64,000 bases of DNA from Salipiger abyssi (GCF_001975705.1 NZ_CP015093.1:3162001-3226000); one strand, 5' to 3'. Numbered from the stretch's first letter, positions 43,053-51,348 are shown. Translations and numbers: made by a program. The notes: generated from the sequence alone by a model not told the origin.

Positions 43053-43919
43053 TCAGGTATTGTGGTAGGTGATCGGTGCGGCGTAGCGGGCGACGATCCA
43101 GCCTTCCTGACCGCCATAGAGCACCCGCAGCCATTTCCGCCCCGCGAAGGTGCCCTTGCGGATGACCGGTACAACCGTGCCGTCAGGGATCGCCGCGATG
43201 ACGTTGGGATTGAACGACGGCCAGCGCCGCATGTTGAGCGTGTCACCGTGGGTCTCGATCTCGACGGTTTCGTCGCCGCTCGGGTCCGATCCTTTCTCCG
43301 CCTCCAGGTCGGCGGGATCGTTGCGACCGAGAACACGGGCGCGGATGTGCTCCAGCGGGAACAGCGGGTTGGTATCGACCTTGCGGCCGGGGCTGACGTA
43401 CCAGTGGGTGGTGATATCGGTGAGCGTCGGCACGTCGCGGAACAGGCATTCGAGCAGCGAGATCACTGCCGTGATCTGGGCCTCGGTATAGGCCATCCAG
43501 ACCCCATCACCGTGCTCCGGGGTTGCGACCTTCGCCAGATCGTACTCGTCGCGCATGCTGAAGGTCTCGCCCCACCAGGCACGGGCCTCGCTGGCGTCGC
43601 CCGTCATCCGTCCCGGATTGACGATCTCGATCCCGATGGAGAAACCGTTGCACCACTCGCGCCCATGATAATTCGAGCGCCCGGCATGGTTCGCGCGGCA
43701 GTTGGTCGGCACCAGTTGCCGAACGGTTGCGTCGCGCTCGACCACAAAGTGAACCGACGCCTTTCCCGTGTTCTCCGATGCCAGGTAACGGGCGGAGTTT
43801 CCGTTCTCCAGGCGCCCAGCCGTGTCGTGCAGGACGACGATCTCGGGAACGATCTCGCCTCCGGTGAAATGCGCCGGCCAGAAATCGACGCCTTTGAGCC
43901 TGTGATTGATGATCCGCAT
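43053..43919 (-). CDS. Endolysin: N-acetylmuramoyl-L-alanine amidase with SH3-like domain
   Basis: A 288-residue enzyme. The Amidase_2 domain (about 20-190) shows the zinc ligands and catalytic region in EIVVLHDTAGRLENGNSARYL, ASVHFVVERDATVRQLVP, NCRANHAGRS, NGFSIGIEIVNPG and ITTHWYVSPGRKVDTNPLF. The C-terminus (DTLNMRRWPSFNPNVIAAIPDGTVVPVI, KWLRVLYGGQEGWIVARY) is an SH3b wall-binding domain. No signal peptide, so it needs a holin. ATG at 43919 has GGAGG upstream; the gene follows the late-promoter-like element and opens the late region. Confidence 0.92.
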   Translation of the reverse strand: MRIINHRLKGVDFWPAHFTGGEIVPEIVVLHDTAGRLENGNSARYLASENTGKASVHFVVERDATVRQLVPTNCRANHAGRSNYHGREWCNGFSIGIEIVNPGRMTGDASEARAWWGETFSMRDEYDLAKVATPEHGDGVWMAYTEAQITAVISLLECLFRDVPTLTDITTHWYVSPGRKVDTNPLFPLEHIRARVLGRNDPADLEAEKGSDPSGDETVEIETHGDTLNMRRWPSFNPNVIAAIPDGTVVPVIRKGTFAGRKWLRVLYGGQEGWIVARYAAPITYHNT

Positions 43920-43945
43920 GAGTGCCTCCGGTGCTAAACAGGAGG

Positions 43946-43990
43946 TGCCACGCAAGACGGAACTTTTGCCCGGGGAAGCAGTTTCGGGGG
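43946..43990 (-). promoter_or_regulatory. Late-promoter-like element, copy 1 (lysis/packaging operon)
   Basis: On the minus strand: CCCCCGAAACTGC, T, T, CCCCGGGCA (43990-43967), then 16 bases, then TGGCA (43950-43946). Copy 2 at 36011-36055 has the same sequence and spacing with a single base difference in the 24-mer. It lies between the Mor-like activator gene and the endolysin, exactly where Mu places its middle/late promoter control. Confidence 0.62.
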
Positions 43991-44407
43991 TCAGTCGTTT
44001 TGGAAAGGGAGGGAGAGCTGCGCGTCAGCCCCCGTATGTTCGCGGCGCATCTCGGTGCGCAGCTTGTGCACCCAGGCCGCTGTCACGCCGTGCTCTGACG
44101 CGATTACATTGGCCGAACGTGTGGGGTTGGTCAATCCGGCGTCGAGAATGGCCGCGCGAAGCTCCGCCGCGCGATCCTGCTTTTGCCTGGCGCGAAAGCT
44201 CGGGAAATCCACCGAGGTGCCGCCGAAGCGCTTGGCCAGCCATTCGACCGTGGCCTCTCCGATCTCGGCTGCCAGACGCGAGCCCCGGGCTCGTTTCGGC
44301 ACATCCCGCCGCTGCCCACCAGCATTCGCCAGGAGGCGCAGGACGGCTGGTGTCCCGAGATCCCGCTCCAGCTCGTCAATCCAGGCATCGGTCGGGCGCG
44401 CAGTCAT
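43991..44407 (-). CDS. Mor-family transcription activator
   Basis: A 138-residue protein: MTARPTDAWIDELERDLG, an N-terminal dimerisation helix region, EWLAKRFGGTSVDFPS and a C-terminal helix-turn-helix LTNPTRSANVIASEHGVTAAWVHKLRTEM. This is the Mor/C pattern of Mu, which activates middle or late promoters. The ATG at 44407 overlaps the GemA stop (ATGA). The frame is open much further upstream through gemA and the next gene, but that is an overlapping alternate frame. It is the probable binder of the repeated 24-bp element immediately downstream. Confidence 0.83.
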   Translation of the reverse strand: MTARPTDAWIDELERDLGTPAVLRLLANAGGQRRDVPKRARGSRLAAEIGEATVEWLAKRFGGTSVDFPSFRARQKQDRAAELRAAILDAGLTNPTRSANVIASEHGVTAAWVHKLRTEMRREHTGADAQLSLPFQND

Positions 44408-44829
44408 TCGAAGGCGATCCCGTTTCTGCGACACATATCCTTGAGCGCCCGGATCACGGCGTTGATCTCGGCCGCGTTCTGCATCGTGTCGATGTCGATC
44501 GGCACATGCCCCCATTTGCCTTCGAAGCGGGACCGAATGAAGGCATTCAGCCCTGTGGCGCCTCGCACGCGCACATGGCCAGCCTCCGCAAGGAGCCGCC
44601 AGAGAACATGGCAATACCGGACATCGGAGCGGGCCGCGCGGGGCCGGCGATTGCCCTGCTTTGGCTTGAAGCCCAGCCGCTTCAGCTCGTCGATGACAGC
44701 GTGTTTCTGGCTGTCCGACATGACCCGCAGCGAGGTCTGGCCGGTCACCCGACCGAGCAGGTCGCGGTAATCCTCCTCCTCGATGCCGAGTTCCTTGCGG
44801 GCGATATTGATGATCGCGGTGTGGTTCAT
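44404..44829 (-). CDS. gemA: GemA-like regulatory protein (DUF1018)
   Basis: A 141-residue protein: INIARKELGIEEEDYRDLLGRVTGQTSLRVMSDSQKHAVIDELKRLGFKP is the diagnostic N-terminal half of Mu gp16/GemA, which modulates host gene expression and DNA gyrase-linked processes. The C-terminal half (YCHVLWRLLAEAGHVR, GLNAFIRSRF) also fits. Overlaps the gene before and after by four bases. Confidence 0.88.
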   Translation of the reverse strand: MNHTAIINIARKELGIEEEDYRDLLGRVTGQTSLRVMSDSQKHAVIDELKRLGFKPKQGNRRPRAARSDVRYCHVLWRLLAEAGHVRVRGATGLNAFIRSRFEGKWGHVPIDIDTMQNAAEINAVIRALKDMCRRNGIAFE

Positions 44830-45041
44830 GACAACAGCACCTCCAGTTCGCGGGCAATATCGCTGAGCATGTGGGCACGGCGGGTATCGTAGGAGCCGAT
44901 CTCCGGCACCAGCACGGCGAGAATTCCGGGCTTGTCGAACTGTTCGACCGCCATGGTGCCGTCGCGGTCCAGGACCTTGGCGAGGGCCTCTTCCAGGATC
45001 GCCACGCGCTGGGATATTGTCTGATCGTCGCGGAGTTGCAT
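44826..45041 (-). CDS. Small early protein upstream of gemA
   Basis: A 71-residue protein (MQLRDDQTISQRVAILEEALAKVLDRDG, YDTRRAHMLSDIARELEVLLS), helical. ATG one base after the preceding stop, end coupled to gemA. No family recognised. Confidence 0.62.
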   Translation of the reverse strand: MQLRDDQTISQRVAILEEALAKVLDRDGTMAVEQFDKPGILAVLVPEIGSYDTRRAHMLSDIARELEVLLS

Positions 45042-45042
45042 T

Positions 45043-45594
45043 TCAGCCGTCCTTCGAGCAGCGGGCGCACCGCCCATCGCTCTCGGCAGTGGGCTTAAAC
45101 GCACGCTCGCAGAGCCGGCATGTCTCCATACCGGTCTCAGGCGATGGCGCCGGGTCTGGTTTCTTCTGATTACGGCACCAGGCGCCGTACTTGGCGCGCA
45201 GCTTGTACACGTTCACATTGAGCGCGGCAGCGATCTTCTTCATGTCGCCGCCATTGGCCAGCGCCTGAAAGGCCTGCTCCCAATCCGCGTCGCCCGGCGT
45301 GGCCCATTCCGGCCTTTCCTCGGGCTCAGCCTTCGGTTCGGCAGGCTGCACTTTCACCATCAGTTTCGCGGCCGTCTTTCCGGAGCTGGACCTCGCCTCC
45401 GGAACGGGCTCCGCCTTTGGCAGATTCAGCTCGGCTGCCCTGCTGGAGGCCACCGGTTTTGCCGCGCCGGTCTCCGCCAGGATCCCGTAGTAGCGTTCGG
45501 CATGCGCCAGGTCCCTAAAATTCGCAATCACGACCGGGATGATCTCGACAAGATCGACCGTGCCGTCGTCTCGGGTCTTCAGCTCATATCCCAT
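45043..45594 (-). CDS. Early protein with HTH-like segment and C-terminal zinc ribbon
   Basis: A 183-residue protein starting MGYELKTRDDGTVDLVEIIPVV. The middle (WEQAFQALANGGDMKKIAAALNVNVYKLRAKYGAW) resembles a helix-turn-helix; the tail has C-x2-C...C-x2-C (TCRLCERAF, RCARCSKDG), a zinc ribbon. Earlier in-frame ATGs at 45600 and 45615 exist; 45594 is preferred since GGAG lies eight bases before it. A nucleic-acid-binding regulator is likely, family unknown. Confidence 0.65.
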   Translation of the reverse strand: MGYELKTRDDGTVDLVEIIPVVIANFRDLAHAERYYGILAETGAAKPVASSRAAELNLPKAEPVPEARSSSGKTAAKLMVKVQPAEPKAEPEERPEWATPGDADWEQAFQALANGGDMKKIAAALNVNVYKLRAKYGAWCRNQKKPDPAPSPETGMETCRLCERAFKPTAESDGRCARCSKDG

Positions 45595-45641
45595 TTTCAT
45601 TCTCCGGCTGCTCATCAGGTCCGGGCCACCACGCCCGCACG

Positions 45642-45658
45642 ACGCCCCGGCGGGGCGT
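45642..45658 (-). other. GC hairpin after the HU gene
   Basis: ACGCCCC-GGC-GGGGCGT, seven pairs with a three-base loop, directly downstream of the HU stop in the direction of transcription. No T-run on the minus strand. May attenuate or protect HU mRNA. Confidence 0.45.
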
Positions 45659-45663
45659 TTCGC

Positions 45664-45933
45664 TCAGGTCTTGGGTTTCGACACCTTGAAGGTCAGGCGG
45701 CGCGAGGCGGCGATCTCCACGGGCTCGCCGGTGCGGGGATTGCGGCCGGTGCGCGCCGCGCTCTCCTTCACGACGAAGCTCCCGAAGCCCTGGAGGGTGA
45801 CCTTGTCGCCGGCGTCTGCGCGATCAGAGATTTGTTCGAGCGTCGCCTCCAGCATGTCTTTCACGGCGGCCTGGCTGTGGTTCAGCCTCGCGGCGACGTC
45901 CTTGATGAGATCGGATTTCGAATAGTTGGGCAT
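45664..45933 (-). CDS. HU family DNA-bending protein
   Basis: An 89-residue histone-like protein: MPNYSKSDLIKDVAARLNHSQAAVKDMLEATLEQI, KVTLQGFGSFVVKESAARTGRNPRTGEPVEI, RLTFKVSKPK. The GRNPRTG arm tip that intercalates DNA is present. Mu transposition needs HU for transpososome assembly; this phage carries its own copy. Strong hairpins flank the gene on both sides, suggesting its expression is set separately from the operon. Confidence 0.95.
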   Translation of the reverse strand: MPNYSKSDLIKDVAARLNHSQAAVKDMLEATLEQISDRADAGDKVTLQGFGSFVVKESAARTGRNPRTGEPVEIAASRRLTFKVSKPKT

Positions 45934-45958
45934 GATTTTTCCCTTTGGGTTGAGATGC

Positions 45959-45985
45959 CCCCCGGCCGGACCACCCGGCCGGGGG
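45959..45985 (-). other. Strong GC hairpin upstream of the HU gene
   Basis: CCCCCGGCCGG-ACCAC-CCGGCCGGGGG, an 11-pair perfect stem, 26 bases before the HU ATG. It follows the stop of the upstream gene by only a few bases. It could be an attenuator or an mRNA processing/stability element; no T-run. Confidence 0.5.
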
Positions 45986-45991
45986 CGGGGG

Positions 45992-46312
45992 TCAGGCAGA
46001 GCCGACTTTGGCTTTGACCTGCCTGATCCAGTTGCGGCAGGCGCCGCATAGACCGGAGGTAGAGGAGGCGCGAAACCCGAGCATCGAGATGCTTGTTCCG
46101 TCGAAGCTCTTCCGGATGTTCGCCTGCGCATCCGACCGCGTGGTCAGTTCGAGGCCAAGGGCGTCCTGCTCTTTCCGGAACTCAGCATGCGACGCGGACC
46201 AGTCCGGCCCGGCGATCTCCGGGAGCTGTTCCAGGCGTGCCGCAAGCTGATCGGAAACCCGCAAGACATAGGCCGCGTCGTGGCCGTTCTTCATGGTCCG
46301 TCCCATCTTCAC
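45992..46312 (-). CDS. Early protein of unknown function
   Basis: A 106-residue protein. The GTG at 46312 overlaps the previous stop as GTGA; an ATG at 46306 is an alternative. Features: helical N-terminal half (YVLRVSDQLAARLEQLPEIA), a RKSFDGTSISMLGF segment and a C-terminal CGACRNWIRQVKAKVG. No family recognised. Confidence 0.6.
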   Translation of the reverse strand: MKMGRTMKNGHDAAYVLRVSDQLAARLEQLPEIAGPDWSASHAEFRKEQDALGLELTTRSDAQANIRKSFDGTSISMLGFRASSTSGLCGACRNWIRQVKAKVGSA

Positions 46313-46971
46313 GCCTTCGCCAGGTCGATGGTGACGGTCTGCCAGGGTGCGTCGAAGCTCTCGCGGGTCTGGATGCGGTAATAGGTCTTCGATCCGACCA
46401 CCCGGATGGCCTGGCGGATCGCTTCCATCGCGCGGTTCCAGCGCGAATCGTTCACGTCCATGCGCAGCAGCGTGAAGAGCAGCGCCCGGTTCACCTGACC
46501 TTCCTTGTCGGTGTTGAACGTCTCAGTGATCAGCGCGCGGATCTCGGGGCGGCTTTCTTCGGACCATTCGTTGAGGCACTCGTCGAGCAAGCTCTTGGCC
46601 ACCTGAAGCTCCGGGCCGAAGTCGATCAGATCCGCAACACGGACCTCGACCTTCATCAGCCCGTCATGGGTCTGGTAGGTGCGGTTCCCTTTGGGTCCGC
46701 CCTTCGTCAGCTTGTATTCCTGCGCGAGGATCTCATCGAACGCCCCCAGATCCTCGAAGGTGTGCGCCTTGAAGCGCTTCACCTGGTCGGAAAGGGCCAG
46801 AGCATACCCCATGATCTTGCGCACCGTCTCGTCTTCCAGAAGGTGCTGCGGGCGGATCAGCTCGATTGGTGTCAGGTTGCCCTTGGCATCGGCCATGTAA
46901 TCCTTGCCGTTGACCGGGATACGGCCGTCCGGCACCGGCGCGGGGGTGAAAGTCGTGCTGTGCTGGCTCAT
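46309..46971 (-). CDS. DUF3164-type early protein
   Basis: A 220-residue protein with the family pattern IPVNGKDYMADAKGNLTPIELIRPQHLLEDETVRKI, FKAHTFEDLGAFDEILAQEY, then GPKGNRTYQTHDGLMKVEVRVAD and a C-terminal RWNRAMEAIRQAIRVVGSKTYYR. DUF3164 proteins are common in the early region of Mu-like phages; their role is unknown. Coupled by short overlaps to both neighbours. Confidence 0.8.
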   Translation of the reverse strand: MSQHSTTFTPAPVPDGRIPVNGKDYMADAKGNLTPIELIRPQHLLEDETVRKIMGYALALSDQVKRFKAHTFEDLGAFDEILAQEYKLTKGGPKGNRTYQTHDGLMKVEVRVADLIDFGPELQVAKSLLDECLNEWSEESRPEIRALITETFNTDKEGQVNRALLFTLLRMDVNDSRWNRAMEAIRQAIRVVGSKTYYRIQTRESFDAPWQTVTIDLAKA

Positions 46972-47183
46972 GTTTCAGGTTCCTCGAATGTGATCAGGAG
47001 GGTTTCGGGGGCGGGTGCCCCAGGCGGGATCGGCACGAGACCGAAGAGCGCAAGCGCCCCGGCCATCGCTTCTGTTTCTTCCATGCTGACCAGCGTGGCA
47101 CCGCGCGGGCCGAGTTCATCGACCTTGCCCAGGCCTCGCGCGGCGTGGATCAGCATTTCGTTCAGGGTCCAGCGCTCAGGCAT
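46968..47183 (-). CDS. Small early protein
   Basis: A 71-residue acidic protein (MPERWTLNEMLIHAARGLGKVDELG... LLITFEEPET). The ATG lies inside the end of the preceding gene (eight-base overlap) and the stop overlaps the DUF3164 ATG. Unknown family. Confidence 0.6.
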   Translation of the reverse strand: MPERWTLNEMLIHAARGLGKVDELGPRGATLVSMEETEAMAGALALFGLVPIPPGAPAPETLLITFEEPET

Positions 47184-47469
47184 CGGTGCCCCCAACGACC
47201 TGGAGAACGGGATGACCGCTCTGGCGCTGGCGCATGTCGCGCACGGTGAAAACCAGCTGGATGAATTCGGCGCCGAGGCGGGCAAGCGCCGCGTCCTCGG
47301 TCCGCGTTCCAATGGGGTGTTCCTGCGCCAGCAGAGCCGCTGCCGCCACCAGGACCACCGCACCGCGTTCATCAGTTGACGATGCGTTCACAAGCTCCAG
47401 AAACTGTCGCTTCGCCGCGTCGCTGAAGTCGATGCGGTCGATCTGTTCCGTGAGAGACGGTCGGGTCAT
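47176..47469 (-). CDS. Small early protein
   Basis: A 97-residue helical protein (MTRPSLTEQIDRIDFSDAAKRQFLELVNA, GAVVLVAAAALLAQEHP). ATG overlaps the preceding stop by four bases. No family recognised. Confidence 0.6.
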   Translation of the reverse strand: MTRPSLTEQIDRIDFSDAAKRQFLELVNASSTDERGAVVLVAAAALLAQEHPIGTRTEDAALARLGAEFIQLVFTVRDMRQRQSGHPVLQVVGGTDA

Positions 47470-47837
47470 CGTGCGCCCTCCTTTCGCTTTCGCGGGCACG
47501 CATTGCAGGCGCGGAACATGCGCTGCCGCGCGCTATTGACGTTGGAATAGCTCCGGCTCTTCTGCTGCCAGTCACGGCAGACATTTGCGCGGATCTCGCC
47601 CAGGGCCGGGCAGCGCACCGTCGCGCGCTCGAAGACGCCGCGCACGACCTCCTCGACGGCTGTCATGTCGCCCCGGTACTTGTTGCGCAGCACGGCCGAC
47701 ACGAGTGAGGCGGACCGGTTCAGGCGTGCGGCGACCTTGTTCTGACTGGTCTGCGCGCATTCCGCTGCCAGGCGCTCCACCCAATCCGGCATCTCGCCGC
47801 CCCAGGCGGCGCGTGCGGTGTCCATCGGGCCCGTCAT
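47466..47837 (-). CDS. HTH protein with C-terminal cysteine cluster
   Basis: A 123-residue protein. WVERLAAECAQTSQNKVAARLNRSASLVSAVLRNKYRG is a helix-turn-helix; the tail carries RCPALGEIRANVC and ACNACPRK, four Cys in a spacing able to bind Zn or an Fe-S cluster. Seen widely in early regions of Mu-like phages, role unknown. ATG overlaps the preceding stop by four bases. Confidence 0.65.
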   Translation of the reverse strand: MTGPMDTARAAWGGEMPDWVERLAAECAQTSQNKVAARLNRSASLVSAVLRNKYRGDMTAVEEVVRGVFERATVRCPALGEIRANVCRDWQQKSRSYSNVNSARQRMFRACNACPRKRKEGAR

Positions 47838-48424
47838 TCGCGCCCCTCCGGCATATACACTTCGCGGGTGTTGGGATCGTAGATGCGCTTGACCCGCTGC
47901 ACCTGCGGCGGCTTCGGCCCGGTGTTCCGGATCAGCGAGTAGCTCGCGATCTGGCCTTTCGCCGGATCGGCTTTTTTCAGGACGCGCAGATAGCCGGTCG
48001 CCAGCAACATGGAGCAATAGCTCTTCGCCGTACCCTCCGGGATCTCGACAGTGGCAGTCTCAATCAGGTCGCGATAGGTGAACGTCTTGAGAATGCACAT
48101 GCTGCGCCAGAGCTGCTCGGTGCTCTGGCCCTGCACGACCGCCGAGCCATCCTTGCGCAGGCGCGGCGCGTGATGCCCCGTATCGCGCAGCATCTGATAG
48201 GTCGAGAACTGGCCGCGGGCCTCCGCCGCAGCGTGCGAGACATAGCTCCCGGCCACCAGGCACCCCAGATAGTCACGGATGGTCTTGGGGTTGGCGCCGG
48301 TCGCGGCGACCACATCTTCAACCGTGAATGCATCCGATTTCTTGCGGATAGCCTGCCAGATCTCCTGGCGCCCGGGCGTGCCTGCACTGGCGGGTCTGCG
48401 CCCGCTCTTTCCTGCCTGTGTCAT
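47834..48424 (-). CDS. Early protein with winged-helix-like repeats
   Basis: A 196-residue protein with two related halves: IWQAIRKKSDAFTVEDVVAATGANPKTIRDYLGCLVAGSYV and LWRSMCILKTFTYRDLIETATVEIPEGTAKSYCSMLLATGYLRV. Each reads as a winged helix (enter, T-x-x-D, turn, Y-x-x-x-L-x-x-x-G-Y/S). It follows the MuB gene (TGATG overlap). Possibly a DNA-binding transposition or regulatory protein. Confidence 0.65.
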   Translation of the reverse strand: MTQAGKSGRRPASAGTPGRQEIWQAIRKKSDAFTVEDVVAATGANPKTIRDYLGCLVAGSYVSHAAAEARGQFSTYQMLRDTGHHAPRLRKDGSAVVQGQSTEQLWRSMCILKTFTYRDLIETATVEIPEGTAKSYCSMLLATGYLRVLKKADPAKGQIASYSLIRNTGPKPPQVQRVKRIYDPNTREVYMPEGRE

Positions 48425-49176
48425 CAGATATTCCCCCTCGGACGCGGGGCTTCTCCGGTGAAGAACTCGACGTCTTTCACATCGGCCATACCGATGACCG
48501 TCAGATCCTCGCTCAGCGCGTGTTCGGAGAGCTTGCGCAGGTTCACGACGATCCGCCGCGCACGAGCCTGCGACCTCTCAAGGATCAGTTGCAAGACCTC
48601 ATCGGAGATCTCAAGTCCGGGGCATTTCAGCCGCGCGAGCAGGCCAGCTTCGCGCAGATCGCAGGGCTGCGCCTGCACCCAGTCCAGCATCCGGTTGTGA
48701 ACGCGCTCCCAGCGGGCGAGCGTCTGCGGGAGCATCTCCTCCCCGATCAGGATGACCGTCCCCCCAGCGGAGCTCTCGTAGAGATCGCGCACGATCCCGA
48801 TCAAGCGGGGTTTCGCGAGAAGATGCGCCTCATCAAGGAGCAACGGGCGGCCGGATTTGGCAAGCTCCTCGCCGGCCTGCTCGACCATATCGCCGATGGT
48901 GCCACGCGGCTCTATCCCCATGGCCTCGACGATCTTCGAAGCGAACTTCCGCGCCGACCAGCTCTCTTTCATTTCGACATGGCAGCAATCGTATTGATTG
49001 GCATTCCATGCGGCGGCTTTGGTTTTCCCAAGACCGCTCGGCCCCGAAAAGCATGCCATGCCCGGCAGATCGTCGTCGCGGTTCCGAACCCGTTCGATCA
49101 GCTCCGTCAGCAGCATCACATTGCGCAGTGGCGCGACTGTCGTCACCCTGTTGACCATTCCTGCTCCGTCCATCAT
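48424..49176 (-). CDS. Transposition protein B, MuB-like AAA+ ATPase
   Basis: A 250-residue ATPase with Walker A FSGPSGLGKTKAA near residues 43-55, Walker B GRPLLLDEAHLL near 108-119, sensor region TVILIGEEMLPQTL and an arginine-rich helix SQARARRIVVNLRKL. MuB forms ATP-dependent filaments on target DNA and delivers it to MuA, giving target immunity. It lacks the long N-terminal HTH domain of Mu's own B (312 residues), being closer to the shorter homologues of D3112/RcapMu type. AAGGAG lies just upstream of two adjacent ATGs (49176, 49173). Confidence 0.9.
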   Translation of the reverse strand: MMDGAGMVNRVTTVAPLRNVMLLTELIERVRNRDDDLPGMACFSGPSGLGKTKAAAWNANQYDCCHVEMKESWSARKFASKIVEAMGIEPRGTIGDMVEQAGEELAKSGRPLLLDEAHLLAKPRLIGIVRDLYESSAGGTVILIGEEMLPQTLARWERVHNRMLDWVQAQPCDLREAGLLARLKCPGLEISDEVLQLILERSQARARRIVVNLRKLSEHALSEDLTVIGMADVKDVEFFTGEAPRPRGNI

Positions 49177-49195
49177 CTTCTCCTTGCTTCGTCAT

Positions 49196-49226
49196 GCCGC
49201 CGTGGGGTCAGCACACCCCCGGCGGC
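49196..49226 (-). other. Hairpin between transposase A and B genes
   Basis: GCCGCCG...CGGCGGC with an inner GGGGT/ACCCC stem around a short loop, in the 57-base gap between the A stop and B start. May attenuate B translation or stabilise the mRNA. Confidence 0.45.
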
Positions 49227-49233
49227 TCCTTTG

Positions 49234-51348
49234 TCAGTTGATCGCCTGATCACCCCAGCTGTCGTAGCTCAGCCGTTGAGCCCGGTATTTCGGGAGCTTC
49301 TGCATTCGCGACAGGAACTCGGCGTCCTCCTCCGAAATCGGCTCGCCGGCCTCAGACCGCCGCTCGATATCCAGCGCACGGCGGAACCGATCTTCTGCAG
49401 TCTCGGTCTTGGCCTCGGGAGCGGGTTTCGGCTTGCCAAACTCGGCGGTGAACACCTTCAGGCGCTCGTCCGCCGCCGTATCCGGCACCGGCAGCGATCT
49501 CTGCACCAGCGGTTTGCGATGGCGCGCGGGCGCCATCTCCACCACCTTGGCCTCGACAAGCGGGGTTTCCGGCTGGGGCAGACGGTCGAGCTCCGCCGCG
49601 ATGTCCTGCACCGAGACGGGCCGCATGGCGTCGAGCAGGGCCTTTTCGGCTTTCCTGCGCTGACGCTTCACCTTGGCGTGGAGCTTGGCGCCGACGAGGT
49701 CGAAGAACCCGACCTTCTGGCTGCACTCAGACATGCCCATAAACGCGCCAGCCAGAGAGTAGATGTAGACCCCGGCGTGCAGGTTCTCCGGATCGAAGCG
49801 CGCGACCACCTTCTCGCCCGCGTGTTCGTTCATCCAGTCGGCCCAATACTTATTCCGGTGCAGCGTCAGCTCGCCATGGGTGCGGTGCAGCTTGCGCACC
49901 TCCTGTCCCATAAGCCAAAGCCGGTGCTGTTCCGGCGTCGCCTTGCGGATCGGCGCGCTGGCATAGCTTTCGGCAAAGGTGTCGTCGAAGCTGCGGCCCT
50001 TGGCGGTATCCGTCAGACGGCCCTGACGCGCATTGTGATCGCGAATGCCCTCATCGAGAACGCGCAGGAAATCCTCCAGCGGGATCGCCCGCGATCCGTA
50101 GTCCTCCGGCTTTGCATCGGGCCGCTTGCCGACATAGGCCCCCGCAAAACGCGGATCGAGCGCAATCCGATCGGCAAAATCGCGGAACCCCCGTTCAATC
50201 GGCTTGGCTTGCCCGTGCGCTGGCTGGGCCCAGTGGATCTGGATGCCCATCTGCGGCAGCACGCCGAGCGCATCGTCGTCCCGGATTTTGAAGCGGAACC
50301 GCGTCGGCACGCCGCCGGTCAGCCATTTGTTCGCGAATTCCCGACCATTGTCGAAGAGGCAATGGTGCGGAATGCCCCAGGTCTCGACCAGCTCGCCAAA
50401 GGCCGACATGACCGCCACCTTGTTCGGGTCGAGATCGACGCGCCACGACAGGATCTTGTTCGAATAAAGATCCTGAAACCCCACGATCTGAGGCCGCACC
50501 GGCTTCTCGATCCCCGGCCACTGCACGAAGACGTCGATCTTGTGGCAGTCCGCATTGACCCCCTCCAGCGCGGTCAGCGTCGAGCGGTCACGGATCTGGG
50601 GCGGGAAGCACTTCGCAAGCCCGGCTTCACCCTCGCGTGCAAACACCTGGGTCACACGCGGAACGTTCTGATCGAACCAGCGCCGCGCGGTGCGCGGGGT
50701 CAGATAGGCCAGTCCCTTGGCTTTGCAGATTTTCACCGCGCGCTCATAGGAGCTGGTGAAGCTGTGCGGCCCGAGGCGGAGATAATCGCCCTTCAGCAGA
50801 TCGAAGAACTCGGCCGAGGCCCTGGCGGTCACGCCCTTTTTCGAGGAGGCGCGGTGTTTTGGCGCGAGATAGGCCAGCCAGTCCGCCGGATCCACGCCCT
50901 CGATCCGCCTGTAGAGGTTCCAGATCGTCCGCTCGCTACACCCGTGCTGGCTGGCAACCATCCCGACGGCAAGGTTCTTCGTCATCGCGCGGCAAGAGGT
51001 CTCGACCTCCTGCACGATACGCAAGTTGCAGCGTGCTTTGTCCTTGGTCTTCTCCGGCAGCCCGTCGAACCACGCCCAAACGTCTTCTCGCCCGGTCGAG
51101 CCGCCCTCGGACGTCGGTGCGGTCGCGCGTCCGATCAGCTCGCGCTGTGCCCGCGAGGGAAAGAGGCGCCAGTGGTACTCCCAGCCGCCGCCACGGCCCG
51201 CCCGTTTGCGAGCATGCTCTGGATGTGCGCGCCAGTCGTCGCGCTTTGCCTGTGCCTCAACCCCCTGACGGGAATTCGCGAGGTCGGGCAGTGCCTGGGC
51301 GGCGATTTCGGCGGCGGTCCACCATTCCTTGGTCGGGGTCAGCGTCAT
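49234..51348 (-). CDS. Transposase A, MuA-like DDE recombinase
   Basis: A 704-residue transposase. The N-terminus (EWWTAAEIAAQALPDLANSRQGVEAQAKRDDW) is the Mu enhancer/operator-binding winged helix; an HTH end-binding region follows (about 120-240, GMVASQHGCSERTIWNLYRRIEG). The RNase-H-like core has D267 (NADCHKIDVFVQ), D333 (CLFDNGREF) and E385 (KPIERGFRDF), at nearly the same positions as Mu D269, D336 and E392. A beta-barrel and C-terminal MuB-binding tail follow. ATG at 51348 overlaps the ParB-like stop by four bases. It integrates and replicates the phage by transposition. Confidence 0.95.
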   Translation of the reverse strand: MTLTPTKEWWTAAEIAAQALPDLANSRQGVEAQAKRDDWRAHPEHARKRAGRGGGWEYHWRLFPSRAQRELIGRATAPTSEGGSTGREDVWAWFDGLPEKTKDKARCNLRIVQEVETSCRAMTKNLAVGMVASQHGCSERTIWNLYRRIEGVDPADWLAYLAPKHRASSKKGVTARASAEFFDLLKGDYLRLGPHSFTSSYERAVKICKAKGLAYLTPRTARRWFDQNVPRVTQVFAREGEAGLAKCFPPQIRDRSTLTALEGVNADCHKIDVFVQWPGIEKPVRPQIVGFQDLYSNKILSWRVDLDPNKVAVMSAFGELVETWGIPHHCLFDNGREFANKWLTGGVPTRFRFKIRDDDALGVLPQMGIQIHWAQPAHGQAKPIERGFRDFADRIALDPRFAGAYVGKRPDAKPEDYGSRAIPLEDFLRVLDEGIRDHNARQGRLTDTAKGRSFDDTFAESYASAPIRKATPEQHRLWLMGQEVRKLHRTHGELTLHRNKYWADWMNEHAGEKVVARFDPENLHAGVYIYSLAGAFMGMSECSQKVGFFDLVGAKLHAKVKRQRRKAEKALLDAMRPVSVQDIAAELDRLPQPETPLVEAKVVEMAPARHRKPLVQRSLPVPDTAADERLKVFTAEFGKPKPAPEAKTETAEDRFRRALDIERRSEAGEPISEEDAEFLSRMQKLPKYRAQRLSYDSWGDQAIN

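Noticed and set aside
43991..45070. Continuous 359-codon minus frame through the Mor-like, GemA and small genes
   Set aside because: Only its last about 138 codons match a family (Mor); upstream the other frame carries GemA and a coupled small gene, so the extension is non-coding overlap.
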